A DNA stretch of 64,000 nucleotides from Methylocystis sp. IM3 (GCF_038070105.1 NZ_JBBPBZ010000002.1:3578501-3642500); one strand, 5' to 3'; positions 1-9,352 are shown, counted from the first letter of the stretch. Numbers and translations: made by a program. The notes: a model not told the origin generated them from the letters alone.

Positions 1-301
1 TATGGGCGCGGCAGGCCTGGGCGAGATCGAGCCCGGCGCCGACGCCGAGCCGCGCCGAGAGGGACTGCAGGACGATGGCCATGAGGCTCGAGAGCACGGC
101 GACGAAAAGCAGCGCCGTTCCAAACTTGGAGCCGCCGGCGAGCGCCGTCGCCCAATTGCCGGGGTCCATGTAGCCCGTGGCGACGAGATAGCCGGGGCCG
201 AGAAAGACGAAGATGCGATTGACGAGCTTGCCGCCGGCGGGAACCGCCACGGAGCGCCTCAGCTCTCCGCTCGTCGACCCCCACGGCGCGGATGTGGCCA
301 C
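1..301 (-). CDS. mntH: Nramp-family divalent metal transporter MntH (5' part only)
   Basis: This is the first 100 residues of a proton-coupled Mn(II)/Fe(II) importer of the inner membrane; the rest lies beyond the window edge. The first membrane helix carries the DPGN metal-binding motif (residues 46-49) inside a run [10 protein letters not shown], followed by LAGGS and a second helix ending LSARLGV and DLAQACR, all hallmarks of Nramp proteins. The start is the GTG at 301, chosen because a GGGAGGGG Shine-Dalgarno sequence sits about five bases upstream. The family assignment is secure; the metal preference is inferred from the bacterial family. Confidence 0.9.
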   Translation of the reverse strand, partial: MATSAPWGSTSGELRRSVAVPAGGKLVNRIFVFLGPGYLVATGYMDPGNWATALAGGSKFGTALLFVAVLSSLMAIVLQSLSARLGVGAGLDLAQACRAH

Positions 302-359
302 GTGAACCCCTCCCGAACGTCGCCCGTCCGCGGGCGCCCGTTCGCGGAGGCGGCGGATT

Positions 360-1457
360 TCAGGAAACGACCTTGCGCAGCAACGCTTCGAGGCCTTCCG
401 GGAAGATCAGCTCACAAGACGCAGCGATCTCGTCGGCAGACCACCACCGCCATCCGAGAAGATGCGTCTTCTCCTCTGGCGTGAGGCTTTGCGGGGCAGG
501 CGCAAACTCTTCCGTTCTGATGAGGAAATAGCGCTCGATCGCCTGGCGCCAATCGTCGCCGAGCTCCATGGGGAATTCGCGCGTCGCCACGACGGGGCCC
601 AGGTCCTGGCCGATCAGCAGGCCCGTTTCTTCGTGAACCTCCCGCCGCAGCGCCGTCTCGAAGCTTTCGCCCTCCTTGAGCGCGCCGCCCGGCGTCGCCC
701 AGAAGTGATGATGCCCGAGCGCCAGAAAATGCGGCGACAGCCCGCCCGCATATTGCATCAGCAGCGCCCGGCCCGAAGGCGCGACGACGAGCGCGCGGGC
801 GGCCTCGCGGCGGGGCAGCGGCGCGCCGTCCCAGGGCGCGGCGATCTCCGAGCGCCCCTCCGGCCGCGCCCAGTCGACGAGCGACCATTTGCCGCCCTCA
901 TAGGCGACCCAGTTCGGCGTCGCATTGAGGATCGGATGCTCGCGCTTCTCGGAGAGCGCCCGGCCGGTGGCCATGCGCCAGGCGATGTCGAGGACGCCCG
1001 CATGGGCGACGACGAGCACGGTGAGCCCGGCGCTTTCCCGCGCGATGTCGGCGAGGACGGAGCGGATGCGGCGCGAAAACTCCTCGAGCGTCTCCCCTTC
1101 GGGCGCGGCGAAATCCGGCCTGCGGGAAAGATAATGCGGATAGTCGTCGGCGTATTTGACCTGCACCTCGGCGTGCGTATGGCCCTGCCAGGCGCCGTCG
1201 TCCTTCTCGCGCAGCCGCTGCGTCGCCCGCACCTCGAGGCCGAGCGCGCCGGCGATGGGCGCGGCGGTGGCGAGGGCGCGGCGCAGATCGCTGGAATAGA
1301 CACGATCGAAATGCGCGCCGTCGAGCTCGCGGGCGAGGGCCTGCGCCTGCGCGCGCCCGCGCGCATTCAGGGCGATGTCGAACTGGCCCTGAAAACGGCG
1401 CTCGATGTTCCAGTTGGTCTCGCCGTGGCGGGCGAGACAGATGATGGTGCGGGTCAT
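360..1457 (-). CDS. Histidine phosphatase-Nudix hydrolase fusion
   Basis: A 365-residue two-domain enzyme. Residues 1 to about 200 form a histidine phosphatase (phosphoglycerate mutase-like) domain with the RHG motif at 10-12 and a second catalytic histidine at 152 (VVAHAG). Residues about 215-365 form a Nudix domain with a complete Nudix box from G258 to L280, including R272-E273 and E276-E277. The Nudix half should cleave nucleoside diphosphate derivatives, and the phosphatase half should remove a phosphate. Mycobacterial MutT1 combines the same two domains in the opposite order to clean 8-oxo-dGTP, so a nucleotide-pool role is plausible but only inferred. It stands alone, downstream of nothing obviously related. 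Confidence 0.88.
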   Translation of the reverse strand: MTRTIICLARHGETNWNIERRFQGQFDIALNARGRAQAQALARELDGAHFDRVYSSDLRRALATAAPIAGALGLEVRATQRLREKDDGAWQGHTHAEVQVKYADDYPHYLSRRPDFAAPEGETLEEFSRRIRSVLADIARESAGLTVLVVAHAGVLDIAWRMATGRALSEKREHPILNATPNWVAYEGGKWSLVDWARPEGRSEIAAPWDGAPLPRREAARALVVAPSGRALLMQYAGGLSPHFLALGHHHFWATPGGALKEGESFETALRREVHEETGLLIGQDLGPVVATREFPMELGDDWRQAIERYFLIRTEEFAPAPQSLTPEEKTHLLGWRWWSADEIAASCELIFPEGLEALLRKVVS

Positions 1458-1570
1458 CGCTCGTCTGGGCGCTGCTCGTGACGCGGCGCTTGGCGCGCGC
1501 CGGGCTGTTCTGCCCTATCTTCGCGCAAAAGTCAGTCGCCTTTTGGCCCGGAGCCGCCGGCTCCCGCGCC

Positions 1571-1825
1571 TCAATGCCGCGCGGCGTAGGTGAATTCGCC
1601 GGCGCGAATATGCTCTGGCAAGGCTTCTGCGAAGCGCGCGACGGCCTCCTCGCCATAGGTTGCGACAAGTTCGCGCAGCGCCGCCGACAACGCCGCCTGG
1701 GCGAATGAATCGCTCTCGATTCCCGCCAGGATCGCCTCGGCGAAGGCTTCGGTCACATAGGCCAGGGCGGCGCGCTGCTGCTCGCCGCCGGCCTCGTCGA
1801 AAGTCGCTAGGTTCAGCTGCATCAT
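1571..1825 (-). CDS. Small hypothetical protein (84 aa)
   Basis: An acidic, alanine-rich, probably all-helical 84-residue protein (MMQLNLATFDEAGG at the N-terminus, ending TYAARH). I do not recognise the family. The frame stays open further upstream, but the doublet ATG at 1825/1822 is the most sensible start because residues before it are arginine-rich and look non-coding. No clear Shine-Dalgarno sequence precedes it. It has no signal peptide or membrane segment. It could be a non-conserved open frame. Confidence 0.5.
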   Translation of the reverse strand: MMQLNLATFDEAGGEQQRAALAYVTEAFAEAILAGIESDSFAQAALSAALRELVATYGEEAVARFAEALPEHIRAGEFTYAARH

Positions 1826-1903
1826 GGGAGGCACTTTAGACAACGCGCCCCCGCGGCGCGACCGGCCTCTTTCCAAAAGGTTAATTGCCGCTTGCGGGAA
1901 ACC

Positions 1904-2491
1904 TCACGGAACGCCGAAGCGGTAGCTGACCTCACGGGAGATTTTGGCCGCCTCGTCGAGATAGCGCGCCGTCGCGTCCCTGGCGTTCTGGGTGCAGGCC
2001 CGATAGGTCAGCTCATAGCCATGAAAGCCGCGGTTGAAGGCCGCGACATATTTGTCCCGCCGCGGGCCGCTCGGGGCCTCCGCCTCGATCAGGGCGGACA
2101 TTTTGTCGCGCCACTCGGCGCCGTCCTGCTCCTGGCAGAGGTCGCGCAGAAAGGCGAGCGCGCCGAGCACTTCCGAAAGCCGCACGAGCTGCCCCTCATA
2201 GGGCGGCGGCGGCGCCTCCCCGCCGGGCGCACCCGGTTTGGCGGCGGTCTCCGGCTGCCCCTTGGCCGCCTCCCCCTTCTTCTTGGCCTTGGCGGCCGCC
2301 GCGTCGGGGCGCTTCTTCTCCTTGTCCGCGCGCGGGACGTCGCGAGCGGGCCGTGGCGGCGCGCGCTCGGGACGGTCGGGGCCAAAGAGATTGTCGAAAA
2401 TCCCCTGGGCCCCGGCTTCGAAGCTCGGGAGCGAAACGCAAGCGAGCGCAAGGAAGGCGAGGCTGCGTCTCATGGCGAGGCTGCGCTTCAT
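1904..2491 (-). CDS. TIGR02301 family exported protein
   Basis: A 195-residue alphaproteobacterial protein of unknown function. It begins with a signal peptide (about residues 1-29, hydrophobic [11 protein letters not shown], cleavage near GAQG), followed by a charged Pro/Ala/Lys-rich linker (about 35-95). The conserved domain (about 97-195) starts at [22 protein letters not shown] and includes a second cysteine in [10 protein letters not shown], so a disulfide in the periplasm is possible. Its ATG overlaps the pdxH stop codon (ATGA), so the two are translationally coupled, although no functional link to vitamin B6 is known. Confidence 0.82.
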   Translation of the reverse strand: MKRSLAMRRSLAFLALACVSLPSFEAGAQGIFDNLFGPDRPERAPPRPARDVPRADKEKKRPDAAAAKAKKKGEAAKGQPETAAKPGAPGGEAPPPPYEGQLVRLSEVLGALAFLRDLCQEQDGAEWRDKMSALIEAEAPSGPRRDKYVAAFNRGFHGYELTYRACTQNARDATARYLDEAAKISREVSYRFGVP

Positions 2492-3102
2492 GGATAAAGG
2501 CGCTCCTTGCGCCAGTCATGATCCGGCGCCTCGCGGAAGAAGCGCAGCCGGTCGTGCAGACGGAAGGGACGGTCCTGCCAGAACTCCATGGCGACCGGCT
2601 GGATCCGGAAGCCGCGCCAATAGGGCGGACGCGGTATGTCGCCGATCGCATATTTGGCCGCATAGGCCGCGACCGACTTCTCCAGCGCGAATCGGCTCTC
2701 CAGCGGACGCGACTGCTGGCTCGCCCAGGCGCCGATGCGCGAGTCGCGCGGGCGACTCGCATAATAGGCGTCGGACTCCGCCTCGCTCACCGCCTCCACG
2801 GGGCCGCGCAGACGCACCTGGCGGCGCAGCGATTTCCAGTGGAAGAGCGCCGCCGCCTTCATATTGGTGGAGAGCTGGCGGCCCTTGGCGCTTTCGGCGT
2901 TGGTGTAGAAGACGAAGCCCTCGGGGCTCCATTCCTTCATCAGCACCATGCGCGCGTCCGGAAGGCCGTCGGCGTCGACGGTCGCCACGACCATGGCTTC
3001 CGGATCGTTGATCTCCTTATGCCGCGCGTCCTCGAACCACCGTCCGAAGAGCTCAAAGGGTTCTACTGCTTCGACAAAGTCACCCGACGTTAACGCGTTC
3101 AC
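2488..3102 (-). CDS. pdxH: Pyridoxamine/pyridoxine 5'-phosphate oxidase
   Basis: FMN-dependent cytosolic enzyme that oxidises pyridoxine or pyridoxamine phosphate to pyridoxal phosphate, the last step of vitamin B6 synthesis and salvage. The 204-residue length fits the family. Visible family features are the FMN-binding segment around [19 protein letters not shown], the [14 protein letters not shown] strand, [16 protein letters not shown], and the C-terminal signature [15 protein letters not shown] ... RLHDRLRF ... W..ERLYP. First gene of a two-gene unit, with the TIGR02301 gene overlapping its stop. Another B6 gene, pdxA, lies at the far end of the window. Confidence 0.96.
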   Translation of the reverse strand: MNALTSGDFVEAVEPFELFGRWFEDARHKEINDPEAMVVATVDADGLPDARMVLMKEWSPEGFVFYTNAESAKGRQLSTNMKAAALFHWKSLRRQVRLRGPVEAVSEAESDAYYASRPRDSRIGAWASQQSRPLESRFALEKSVAAYAAKYAIGDIPRPPYWRGFRIQPVAMEFWQDRPFRLHDRLRFFREAPDHDWRKERLYP

Positions 3103-3158
3103 GCGAAAATCCTCTCTCGAGCGCCCGGCGTGGCGCGCCGCGTTTGGAAGGCAGCCCT

Positions 3159-3647
3159 TTGCAGTTCTTGCGTATCAGACATATAACCGATGGCCCGTTT
3201 GCTCAATTCCCGCGCCTGCGCATCATCGGCGCGCTCGCCGTCGCCGGCGCCCTTTCGGGTTGCTCCATCGCCATTCCCGTTGCCTCTTCCAACAATTCCG
3301 CCCTGTGGCGGGGCGCGCCGGAAGATGCGACCGGCTCCATCGCCCGTCCCGCGCCGAAGCTCTCCCGCCATCTCGACGCCGAGGATATGCGCCGCGCCAT
3401 GGCGGCGATGGGCACGGCGCTCGATCCCCAGGGGAGCGGCGCGAGCGTCCATTGGGACAATCCGCAATCGGGGGCCAGGGGCTCCTTCACGCCCGTCGGA
3501 CAGGCCTATCCGCTCGACGGCAAGATCTGCCGCGGCTTTGTCGCGGACATCGAAGCCGGCGAAACCGGCGAGAAGCTCAAAGGCGCCGCCTGCCGCGAGA
3601 AATCGGCGGACTGGGCGCTGACCGAGGCGAAGCCCGTCAAAAGCTAG
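3159..3647 (+). CDS. RT0821/Lpp0805-like surface lipoprotein
   Basis: A roughly 160-residue envelope protein of the alphaproteobacterial RT0821/Lpp0805 surface-protein family, function unknown. A hydrophobic leader ends in a lipobox (ALSGC), so the mature protein should be an outer-membrane-anchored lipoprotein. The C-terminal domain contains [19 protein letters not shown] and a CRGF...ACREKSADW region with two cysteines. No in-frame ATG exists before the leader. I chose the TTG at 3159 because GGAAGG lies about eight bases upstream; TTG at 3144 or 3168 are alternatives. It is divergent from pdxH. Confidence 0.72.
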   Translation: MQFLRIRHITDGPFAQFPRLRIIGALAVAGALSGCSIAIPVASSNNSALWRGAPEDATGSIARPAPKLSRHLDAEDMRRAMAAMGTALDPQGSGASVHWDNPQSGARGSFTPVGQAYPLDGKICRGFVADIEAGETGEKLKGAACREKSADWALTEAKPVKS

Positions 3648-3658
3648 ATTTTTCGCGA

Positions 3659-4039
3659 CTAACCCGGCTTGCGGTCGACGAGCCACAGGGCCGCGACGAA
3701 GAAACCCTTCGAAACCGGCAGAAAGACCAGCGCGGCGACGATCGTGACGAGGACGAGGATCGCCGCCTCCTGCCAGTAGGGCAGGAGTTCGCCGCGCTCC
3801 AGAAAGATCAGCAGCGGCACGACGATATGCGCGACGAGGCCGATGGTGAGCCAGGCCGGCCCGTCGTCGGCGTCGAGCCCCTCGAAGCTTTCGCCACAGT
3901 GCGGACAGGCGTCGCGGCGTGTCAGATAGCCTTCGAAAATGCGCCCGGCGCCGCAGCGCGGGCATTTCATCGACGCGCCGCGCCACAGGGCCAAGGGCGT
4001 CGAGGCGGCGTCGCGCGCCGGAACATGCTTTTCAGTCAT
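3659..4039 (-). CDS. DUF983 membrane protein with zinc-ribbon
   Basis: A 126-residue protein of the DUF983 family common in alphaproteobacteria. The N-terminal part carries two CPxCG knuckles (CPRCGAGRIF and CPHCGESFEG) that should bind zinc, followed by two membrane helices (about LTIGLVAHIVVPLLIF and AAILVLVTIVAALVFLPV). In many relatives the gene lies near cytochrome oxidase or CtaG genes; here no such neighbour is seen. ATG at 4039 is preferred; a GTG seven codons upstream (4060) is possible. It converges on the lipoprotein gene with only 11 bases between. Confidence 0.8.
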   Translation of the reverse strand: MTEKHVPARDAASTPLALWRGASMKCPRCGAGRIFEGYLTRRDACPHCGESFEGLDADDGPAWLTIGLVAHIVVPLLIFLERGELLPYWQEAAILVLVTIVAALVFLPVSKGFFVAALWLVDRKPG

Positions 4040-4224
4040 AAGGCTTTTTTCACCTTTCACCGTCCCGAATCAAGCGCCCCCGATTCGGACCGGCTTTGTG
4101 CCGGTTTTCGTCCCGGCCTTCCCGGAACGGGACGCACCGGAGCCCCTTGCGTTCAGGCCCCGGCAAGGTTTTTGAATTCTTCCGGCGCAAAGGTAAGCTC
4201 GTCGCCCGACCCCGGAGCCTCCCC

Positions 4225-4503
4225 ATGTCCAAACCCTTCGGCAAGCGCCGCCTGATCGCAACGAGCCTCCTCGCGCTGCTCGTCGTCCCGGCCTTCTTTC
4301 TGTCCATGCGGGTCTTTGCCGCGTGGCGGGCCGGCTACGAGTGGAACGAGATGGATTGGGACGGCAAGGGTCATACGACCGTCCTCGATTTCCTCAAATC
4401 GGCCGAGATCGGCCGGCGGCCGGCGCTGGTCGGCGACCGGAGCTGCGTCGAATATTTCCTTCATCGGGACGGGATCGTGGTGAAGACCGCCTGTCCCCGC
4501 TAG
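4225..4503 (+). CDS. Small hypothetical membrane-anchored protein (92 aa)
   Basis: The frame codes for a short protein with one N-terminal membrane helix (LIATSLLALLVVPAFFLSM), preceded by basic residues, so the remaining 60 residues probably face the periplasm. Two cysteines occur in the C-terminal part (RSCVEYF and KTACPR). The DMDWDGKGHTT-like acidic patch has no family I can name. Start is the ATG at 4225; a weak GGAG lies 10 bases upstream. Unknown function. Confidence 0.6.
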   Translation: MSKPFGKRRLIATSLLALLVVPAFFLSMRVFAAWRAGYEWNEMDWDGKGHTTVLDFLKSAEIGRRPALVGDRSCVEYFLHRDGIVVKTACPR

Positions 4504-4636
4504 CCTGCCCCCGCTAGCCAGCGCCCGGCGGGCGGCGCCCCGCGCCATTGCCATTCCGGCCGGTCTGCGCTAGCTCGACGCGTCTTTTCCCGCGCGGCCA
4601 AAGTGCCGGCGGACGCGCGACCGGAGCCTTGCCCCC

Positions 4637-5677
4637 ATGAAACTTCCCAACCAGTTCTATCGCCCGCTCGCCATCGGCGCCCCCGAGCCCTATCGGGAGC
4701 TCCCGGTCAAGGTCGAGCGCATGATTCATTTCGTGCCGCCGCATGTCGAGAAGATGCGGGCGAAGGTTCAGGACATCGCCAAACAGGTCGACGTGGTGCT
4801 CGGCAATCTCGAGGACGCGATTCCCGCCGACGCCAAGGAAGCCGCCCGCGCCGGCTTCATCGAGATGGCGAAGAACACGGATTTCGGCTCGACGGGCCTG
4901 TGGACCCGCATGAACGCCCTGAACAGTCCCTGGGCGCTCGACGACATGATCGACATCGTCGGCGCGGTCGGAAACAAGCTCGACGTCGTCATGCTGCCCA
5001 AGGTCGAAGGCCCCTGGGACATCGCCTATCTCGACCAGCTGCTCGCCCAGCTCGAAGCCAGGAACGGCGTCAGGAAGCCCATTCTCATCCACGCCATTCT
5101 CGAGACGGCCGAGGGCGTGAAAAACGTCGACGCCATCGCGTCCGCCTCGCCGCGCATGCACGGCATCAGCCTCGGCCCGGCGGATCTCGCGGCCTCGCGC
5201 GCCATGAAGACGACCCGCGTCGGCGGCGGCCATCCGGAATACAAGGTCATCGCCGACGCCGCCGGCGACGCGCCGCGCGCCGTCTTCCAGCAGGATTTGT
5301 GGCACTACACCATCGCAAAAATGGTCGACGCCTGCGCCGCCGCCGGCATCAAGGCCTTTTACGGTCCCTTCGGCGATTTCTCCGACGCCGCCGCCTGCGA
5401 GGTCCAGTTCCGCAACGCCTTCCTGCTCGGCTGCGCCGGCGCCTGGTCGCTGCACCCGACCCAGATCGAGATCGCCAAGCGCGTCTTCTCACCCGATCCG
5501 GCCGAAGTCGCCTTCGCCAAAAAGGTGCTGGACGCCATGCCGGACGGCACCGGCGCGGTGATGATCGACGGCAAGATGCAGGACGACGCCACCTGGAAAC
5601 AGTGCAAGGTGGTGGTCGATCTGGCGAAGCAGGTCGCGGCGAAGGACGCCGATTTCGCGAAGATTTACGGGCTGTGA
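4637..5677 (+). CDS. mcl: L-malyl-CoA / beta-methylmalyl-CoA lyase (HpcH/HpaI-CitE type)
   Basis: A 346-residue magnesium-dependent lyase that splits malyl-CoA into acetyl-CoA plus glyoxylate, and probably beta-methylmalyl-CoA into propionyl-CoA plus glyoxylate. It would serve the serine cycle or the ethylmalonyl-CoA pathway. Family marks are GNLEDAIP (metal/acid site), WTRMNAL (arginine), [36 protein letters not shown] and the C-terminal [10 protein letters not shown]. From memory, the sequence tracks the Chloroflexus aurantiacus Mcl more closely than the shorter Methylobacterium/Rhodobacter Mcl, which starts with a PGSNPxFMEK region. A GGAG lies 10 bases before the ATG. Monocistronic, with a GC hairpin downstream. 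Confidence 0.9.
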   Translation: MKLPNQFYRPLAIGAPEPYRELPVKVERMIHFVPPHVEKMRAKVQDIAKQVDVVLGNLEDAIPADAKEAARAGFIEMAKNTDFGSTGLWTRMNALNSPWALDDMIDIVGAVGNKLDVVMLPKVEGPWDIAYLDQLLAQLEARNGVRKPILIHAILETAEGVKNVDAIASASPRMHGISLGPADLAASRAMKTTRVGGGHPEYKVIADAAGDAPRAVFQQDLWHYTIAKMVDACAAAGIKAFYGPFGDFSDAAACEVQFRNAFLLGCAGAWSLHPTQIEIAKRVFSPDPAEVAFAKKVLDAMPDGTGAVMIDGKMQDDATWKQCKVVVDLAKQVAAKDADFAKIYGL

Positions 5678-5684
5678 GTCCCCC

Positions 5685-5712
5685 GCCCCTCCCGCCTCGC
5701 CGCGGGAGGGGC
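5685..5712 (+). repeat. GC-rich palindrome after mcl
   Basis: An 11-bp perfect inverted repeat (GCCCCTCCCGC ... GCGGGAGGGGC, loop six bases) starting eight bases after the mcl stop codon. There is no T-run, so it is not a classic terminator. It belongs to the CCCTCCCGC/GCGGGAGGG palindrome group seen at several other intergenic sites in the window. Confidence 0.65.
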
Positions 5713-5795
5713 GCAACCGCGCCATTGACAGCCGCCCCGCGCCGCTCCTAAAAAGCCCGTCAATCTCGGTTCGAGAAAACCGTTCAACCCGCCGA

Positions 5796-5859
5796 GCCGT
5801 CCCAAGAGACGGCAGGTCAACGCCCGGCAGCGCGATGCGCCCCCGGGCGCGTTTTGCTT
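5796..5859 (+). promoter_or_regulatory. Hairpin-containing leader of ffh
   Basis: Two inverted repeats precede ffh. The first is GCCGTC/GACGGC (5796-5801 with 5808-5813, loop CCAAGA). The second is GCGCCC/GGGCGC (5837-5842 with 5845-5850), immediately followed by GTTTTGCTTT, which resembles a weak intrinsic terminator. The arrangement could be a cis-regulatory RNA leader controlling SRP protein synthesis, or simply the terminator of an upstream transcript. No conserved riboswitch core was recognised. Confidence 0.35.
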
Positions 5860-5902
5860 TGGAGCGGCGGCCGGCGCGAGCCCCCGTCGCGGGAGAGAAG
5901 AC

Positions 5903-7429
5903 ATGTTCGAGAGCCTTTCCGACAAGCTCTCCGCCGTATTCGACAGGCTGACGAAGCGCGGGTCGCTGACCGAGGCGGACGTCAACGAGGCCCTGAAGGA
6001 AATCCGGCGGGCGCTGCTCGAGGCCGACGTGGCGCTCGACGTGGTGCGCTCCTTCGCCGACAAGGTGCGCGACCGCGCGGTCGGCGCGGGCGTCATCAAA
6101 TCGGTCTCGCCCGGCCAGATGGTCGTCAAGATCGTCAACGACGTGCTGATCGAGACGCTCGGCGAGACGACGGAGAGCATCGACCTCGCCTCCAAGCCGC
6201 CGGTCGCCATCATGATGGTCGGCCTGCAGGGCGCGGGCAAGACGACGACCACCGCCAAGATCGCCAAGCGCCTCAAGGAGCGCCACGGCAAGCGCGCGCT
6301 GATGGCCTCGCTCGACGTGAAGCGCCCGGCCGCGCAGGAGCAGCTCGCCGTCCTCGGCCGGCAGGTCGAGGTCGATACGCTGCCCATCGTCGCCGGCCAG
6401 ACGCCGATCCAGATCGCGCGCCGCGCCATGGAGGCCGCGCGCCTGCAGGGCTATGACGTGGTGCTGCTCGACACCGCCGGCCGCACCCATATCGACGAGC
6501 CGCTCATGCAGGAGATGGCGGACATCAAGTCCTACGCCAGCCCGCATGAAATCCTGCTCGTCGCCGACGCGCTGACCGGTCAGGACGCGGTCAATCTCGC
6601 CAAGAACTTCGACGAGCGCGTCGGCCTCACCGGCATCGTATTGACGCGTATGGACGGCGACGGCCGCGGCGGCGCGGCGCTCTCCATGCGCTTCGTCACG
6701 GGCAAGCCGATCAAGCTCATCGGCTCCGGCGAAAAGATGGACGCGCTCGACGAATTCTCGCCGCAGCGCATCGCCAACCGCATTCTCGGCATGGGCGACA
6801 TCGTCGCGCTCGTCGAGAAGGCGGCGGCGGCGATCGACGCGGAGGAGGCCCGCAAGGCCGCCGCGCGCATCGCCAAGGGCAAGTTCGACCTTCAGGACCT
6901 CTGCGACCAGCTCGCCCAGGTCGAGAAGCTCGGCGGGTTCGGCGGCATCATGGGGCTCCTGCCCGGCGTCGCCAAGATGAAGGACCAGATCGCCAAGGCC
7001 AATCTCGACGAGGGGCTGATCAAGCGCCAGCGGGCGATCATCCTCTCCATGACCCCGCAGGAGCGCCGCAACCCGGACCTTCTCAAGGCCTCGCGCAAGA
7101 AGCGCGTCGCGGCGGGCTCCGGCGCCAAGGTCGAGGAGATCAACAAGCTTCTCAAGCAGCATCGCCAGATGGCCGATCTCATGAAGTCCTTCGGCGCCGG
7201 CAAGCGCGGCGGGCTCATGGGCAAGGCCGCCCAGATGATGGGGCTCGGCCCCAAGGGCATGGAGATGCCGTCTCAGGAAGAGTTGCAGAAGTTGCAGGAG
7301 AAGCTCGGCGGGCCCGGCGCCCCCGGCCTTCCGGCCGCTCCCCCGGCCGACCTCCTTGCGAAGCCGAACCTTCCGGGGCTCGGCGGCGGACTGCTGAGCG
7401 GGCTGAACCCGTTCGGAAAGAAAAAGTAA
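5903..7429 (+). CDS. ffh: Signal recognition particle protein Ffh
   Basis: SRP54 GTPase that binds signal peptides of nascent membrane proteins together with 4.5S RNA and docks on FtsY. The 508 residues show the N domain (1-90), the G domain with P-loop [30 protein letters not shown] and [14 protein letters not shown] motifs, and the methionine-rich M domain (about 330-450, e.g. [19 protein letters not shown]). A Gly/Pro/Leu-rich tail ends in FGKKK. GGGAGAGAAG precedes the ATG. It heads the ffh-rpsP-rimM-trmD translation cluster; rpsP follows after 25 bases. Confidence 0.98.
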   Translation: MFESLSDKLSAVFDRLTKRGSLTEADVNEALKEIRRALLEADVALDVVRSFADKVRDRAVGAGVIKSVSPGQMVVKIVNDVLIETLGETTESIDLASKPPVAIMMVGLQGAGKTTTTAKIAKRLKERHGKRALMASLDVKRPAAQEQLAVLGRQVEVDTLPIVAGQTPIQIARRAMEAARLQGYDVVLLDTAGRTHIDEPLMQEMADIKSYASPHEILLVADALTGQDAVNLAKNFDERVGLTGIVLTRMDGDGRGGAALSMRFVTGKPIKLIGSGEKMDALDEFSPQRIANRILGMGDIVALVEKAAAAIDAEEARKAAARIAKGKFDLQDLCDQLAQVEKLGGFGGIMGLLPGVAKMKDQIAKANLDEGLIKRQRAIILSMTPQERRNPDLLKASRKKRVAAGSGAKVEEINKLLKQHRQMADLMKSFGAGKRGGLMGKAAQMMGLGPKGMEMPSQEELQKLQEKLGGPGAPGLPAAPPADLLAKPNLPGLGGGLLSGLNPFGKKK

Positions 7430-7454
7430 CCACGAAAAGCTCAAAGGAACTGAC

Positions 7455-7802
7455 ATGTCTCTCAAGATTCGCCTCGCCCGCGGCGGCGCCAAGAAGCGCC
7501 CCTTCTATCGCGTCGTCGTCGCCGACTCGCGCTCGCCCCGCGACGGCCGCTACATCGAGAAGCTCGGCACCTTCGACCCGCTGAAGGCCAAGGACGCCGC
7601 CGACCGCGTGGTGCTCGACGCCGAAAAGGCCAAGGACTGGCTCGCCAAGGGCGCCCAGCCGACCGACCGCGTCGCCCGCCTGCTCGACGCCGCCGGCCTG
7701 ATGAAGCGCGAGACGCGCAACAATCCGGAAAAGGCCAAGCCAAAGAAGAAGGCGCAGGAGCGCGCCGCCGCCGCCGCCGAAGCGGCCGCCGCTGCGGAGT
7801 AA
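7455..7802 (+). CDS. rpsP: 30S ribosomal protein S16
   Basis: Small-subunit assembly protein. The N-terminus [36 protein letters not shown] sequence (residues 2-33) and [10 protein letters not shown] are diagnostic. At 115 residues it is longer than the E. coli protein because of an Ala/Lys-rich tail ([21 protein letters not shown]) typical of alphaproteobacteria. AAAGGAAC precedes the ATG. It is probably co-transcribed with ffh; a repeat-filled gap of 201 bases separates it from rimM. Confidence 0.98.
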   Translation: MSLKIRLARGGAKKRPFYRVVVADSRSPRDGRYIEKLGTFDPLKAKDAADRVVLDAEKAKDWLAKGAQPTDRVARLLDAAGLMKRETRNNPEKAKPKKKAQERAAAAAEAAAAAE

Positions 7803-7821
7803 GTTCCGCAAGCACGCTCTC

Positions 7822-7980
7822 CACCCTCCCCCTTGCGGGGAGGGTGGCCCCGCGAAGCGGGGTCGGGTGGGGGGCTGCTGGCATAAAGGCCTTCGAGGTC
7901 CCGCCGTCCGGGCGGCCCCCACACGGCGCGCGTTGCGCGCCACCCTCCCCGCAAGGGGGAGGGATCGGGTCCCCCCGATT
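7822..7980. repeat. Composite palindromic repeat between rpsP and rimM
   Basis: Nearly the whole rpsP-rimM gap is made of GC-rich inverted repeats. They include CCACCCTCCCCC/GGGGAGGGTGG (7822-7848), CCCCGCGAAGCGGGG (7849-7863), CCCGCCGTCCGGGCGG (7901-7916), GGCGCGCGTTGCGCGCC (7925-7941) and CACCCTCCCC/GGGGGAGGG (7941-7963). The first and last blocks are inverted copies of each other, so the whole could fold into one long stem. This looks like a dispersed intergenic element of Rhizobiales rather than a gene. Confidence 0.75.
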
Positions 7981-8003
7981 GGGGCTCCAGCGGCGACACG
8001 CTC

Positions 8004-8549
8004 ATGAACGCCAGAAACAACCTCGTCCTTCTCGGCCGCTTCGGCGCCCCGCATGGCGTGCGTGGCGAAATCCGCCTGCAAAGCTTCACCGGCGACCCGC
8101 TGGCGATCGCCGATTACGGGCCGATGCGCGACAAAAGCGGCGCCCGGACCTTCACCCTTCTCTCCGTCCGGCCGCAGGGCAAGGACATGCTCGTCGCCCG
8201 CGTCGAGGGCGTCGCCGACCGCACGGCCGCCGAGAGGCTCACCGGCGTCGAGCTCTATATCGCCCGCGACAGGCTTCCCGCGCCGGAAGACGACGACGAG
8301 TTCTACCTCGCCGATCTCATCGGCCTGCGCGCCGAGACCCGCGCGGGAGAAGAGATCGGCGTCGTCGTGGCCCTGCGCAACTTCGGGGCCGGCGACATCA
8401 TTGAAGTCGCGCCGAAGGGCGGCGGCGAGACGCTGCTCTTTCCCTTCACCAGGGCGGTCGTGCCGGTGGTGAGCGTCGCGGAGGGCCGCGTCGTGATCGA
8501 ACCGCCGGAGGAGATCGCGGGCGAAGGGCAAGACGCCGAAAAGGCGTGA
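8004..8549 (+). CDS. rimM: Ribosome maturation factor RimM
   Basis: Assists maturation of the 30S head by binding ribosomal protein S19. The 181-residue protein has the N-terminal RimM barrel ([26 protein letters not shown]) and the C-terminal PRC-type barrel ([24 protein letters not shown] ... [28 protein letters not shown]). Gene order rpsP-rimM-trmD is the usual one. Start at the ATG at 8004; the Shine-Dalgarno sequence is weak because the repeat lies directly upstream. Confidence 0.96.
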   Translation: MNARNNLVLLGRFGAPHGVRGEIRLQSFTGDPLAIADYGPMRDKSGARTFTLLSVRPQGKDMLVARVEGVADRTAAERLTGVELYIARDRLPAPEDDDEFYLADLIGLRAETRAGEEIGVVVALRNFGAGDIIEVAPKGGGETLLFPFTRAVVPVVSVAEGRVVIEPPEEIAGEGQDAEKA

Positions 8550-8589
8550 GGGCTAGCGGCCCGCGGCGCCCCCATGCCATAAGCCCCCC

Positions 8590-9279
8590 ATGTGGCGCGC
8601 GACGATCCTCACCCTTTTTCCCGAGATGTTTCCCGGCCCGCTCGGCCTCTCGCTCGCCGGCGACGCGCTCGCCCGCGGTGTCTGGGCGCTGGAGACGCGC
8701 CAGATTCGCGAGCACGGGATCGGCCGCCACCGCGCCGTAGACGATACGCCGGCCGGCGGCGGGCCGGGCATGGTGATGCGCGCCGATGTGCTGGCGGCGG
8801 CGATCGACGCGGCGCAGGCGGAAAATGATCCGAGGCCGCGCCTGTTGATGAGCCCGCGGGGCCGCCCGCTGACCCAGGCCCGCGTGCGAGATCTGGCGCG
8901 GGGGCCCGGCGCGATCATTCTCTGCGCGCGCTTCGAGGGCGTGGACGAGCGCATCATCGCCGCGCGCAACCTCGAAGAAGTCTCCATCGGCGATTACATT
9001 CTGTCGGGCGGGGAAATCGCCGCGCTTGCCCTCATGGACGCCTGCGTGCGGCTGCTTCCCGGCGTCATGGGCGAGGAGCTCTCGGGCGAGGAGGAAAGCT
9101 TCGAAGCCGGGCTTCTCGAATATCCGCATTACACGCGGCCGCGCGACTTCGAAGGGCGCCCGATCCCGGATATTTTGCTCTCGGGCGATCATGCGAAAAT
9201 CGCCAAATGGCGCCATGAACAGGCGCTGGCGCTGACGCGGGCGCGGCGACCGGACCTTCTCGCGCGGGGAAAAGACTGA
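8590..9279 (+). CDS. trmD: tRNA (guanine-37-N1)-methyltransferase TrmD
   Basis: SPOUT-class methyltransferase that uses S-adenosylmethionine to make m1G37 and so prevents +1 frameshifting. The 229-residue protein has the expected motifs: [17 protein letters not shown] at the N-terminus, [36 protein letters not shown], and the trefoil-knot segment [19 protein letters not shown]. rplS (L19), which commonly follows trmD, is absent; the next gene is convergent. Confidence 0.97.
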   Translation: MWRATILTLFPEMFPGPLGLSLAGDALARGVWALETRQIREHGIGRHRAVDDTPAGGGPGMVMRADVLAAAIDAAQAENDPRPRLLMSPRGRPLTQARVRDLARGPGAIILCARFEGVDERIIAARNLEEVSIGDYILSGGEIAALALMDACVRLLPGVMGEELSGEEESFEAGLLEYPHYTRPRDFEGRPIPDILLSGDHAKIAKWRHEQALALTRARRPDLLARGKD

Positions 9280-9283
9280 CGGC

Positions 9284-9309
9284 GCGCCTTTGGCGTGCGC
9301 CTTTGGCGT
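9284..9309. repeat. 13-bp perfect tandem duplication after trmD
   Basis: GCGCCTTTGGCGT occurs twice head to tail (9284-9296 and 9297-9309) in the gap between the convergent trmD and host-attachment-family genes. Each unit is itself partly palindromic (GCGCC/GGCGT). Probably replication slippage, possibly at a termination hairpin. Confidence 0.7.
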
Positions 9310-9352
9310 CATGGCCGCGACGCGCGCGGCCAAGACGCGGAGTTAAAAGCCC

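Noticed and set aside
5489..7492. 667-codon minus-strand open frame
   Set aside because: Antisense of ffh and the end of mcl, with arginine, leucine and aspartate-rich composition; no family similarity.
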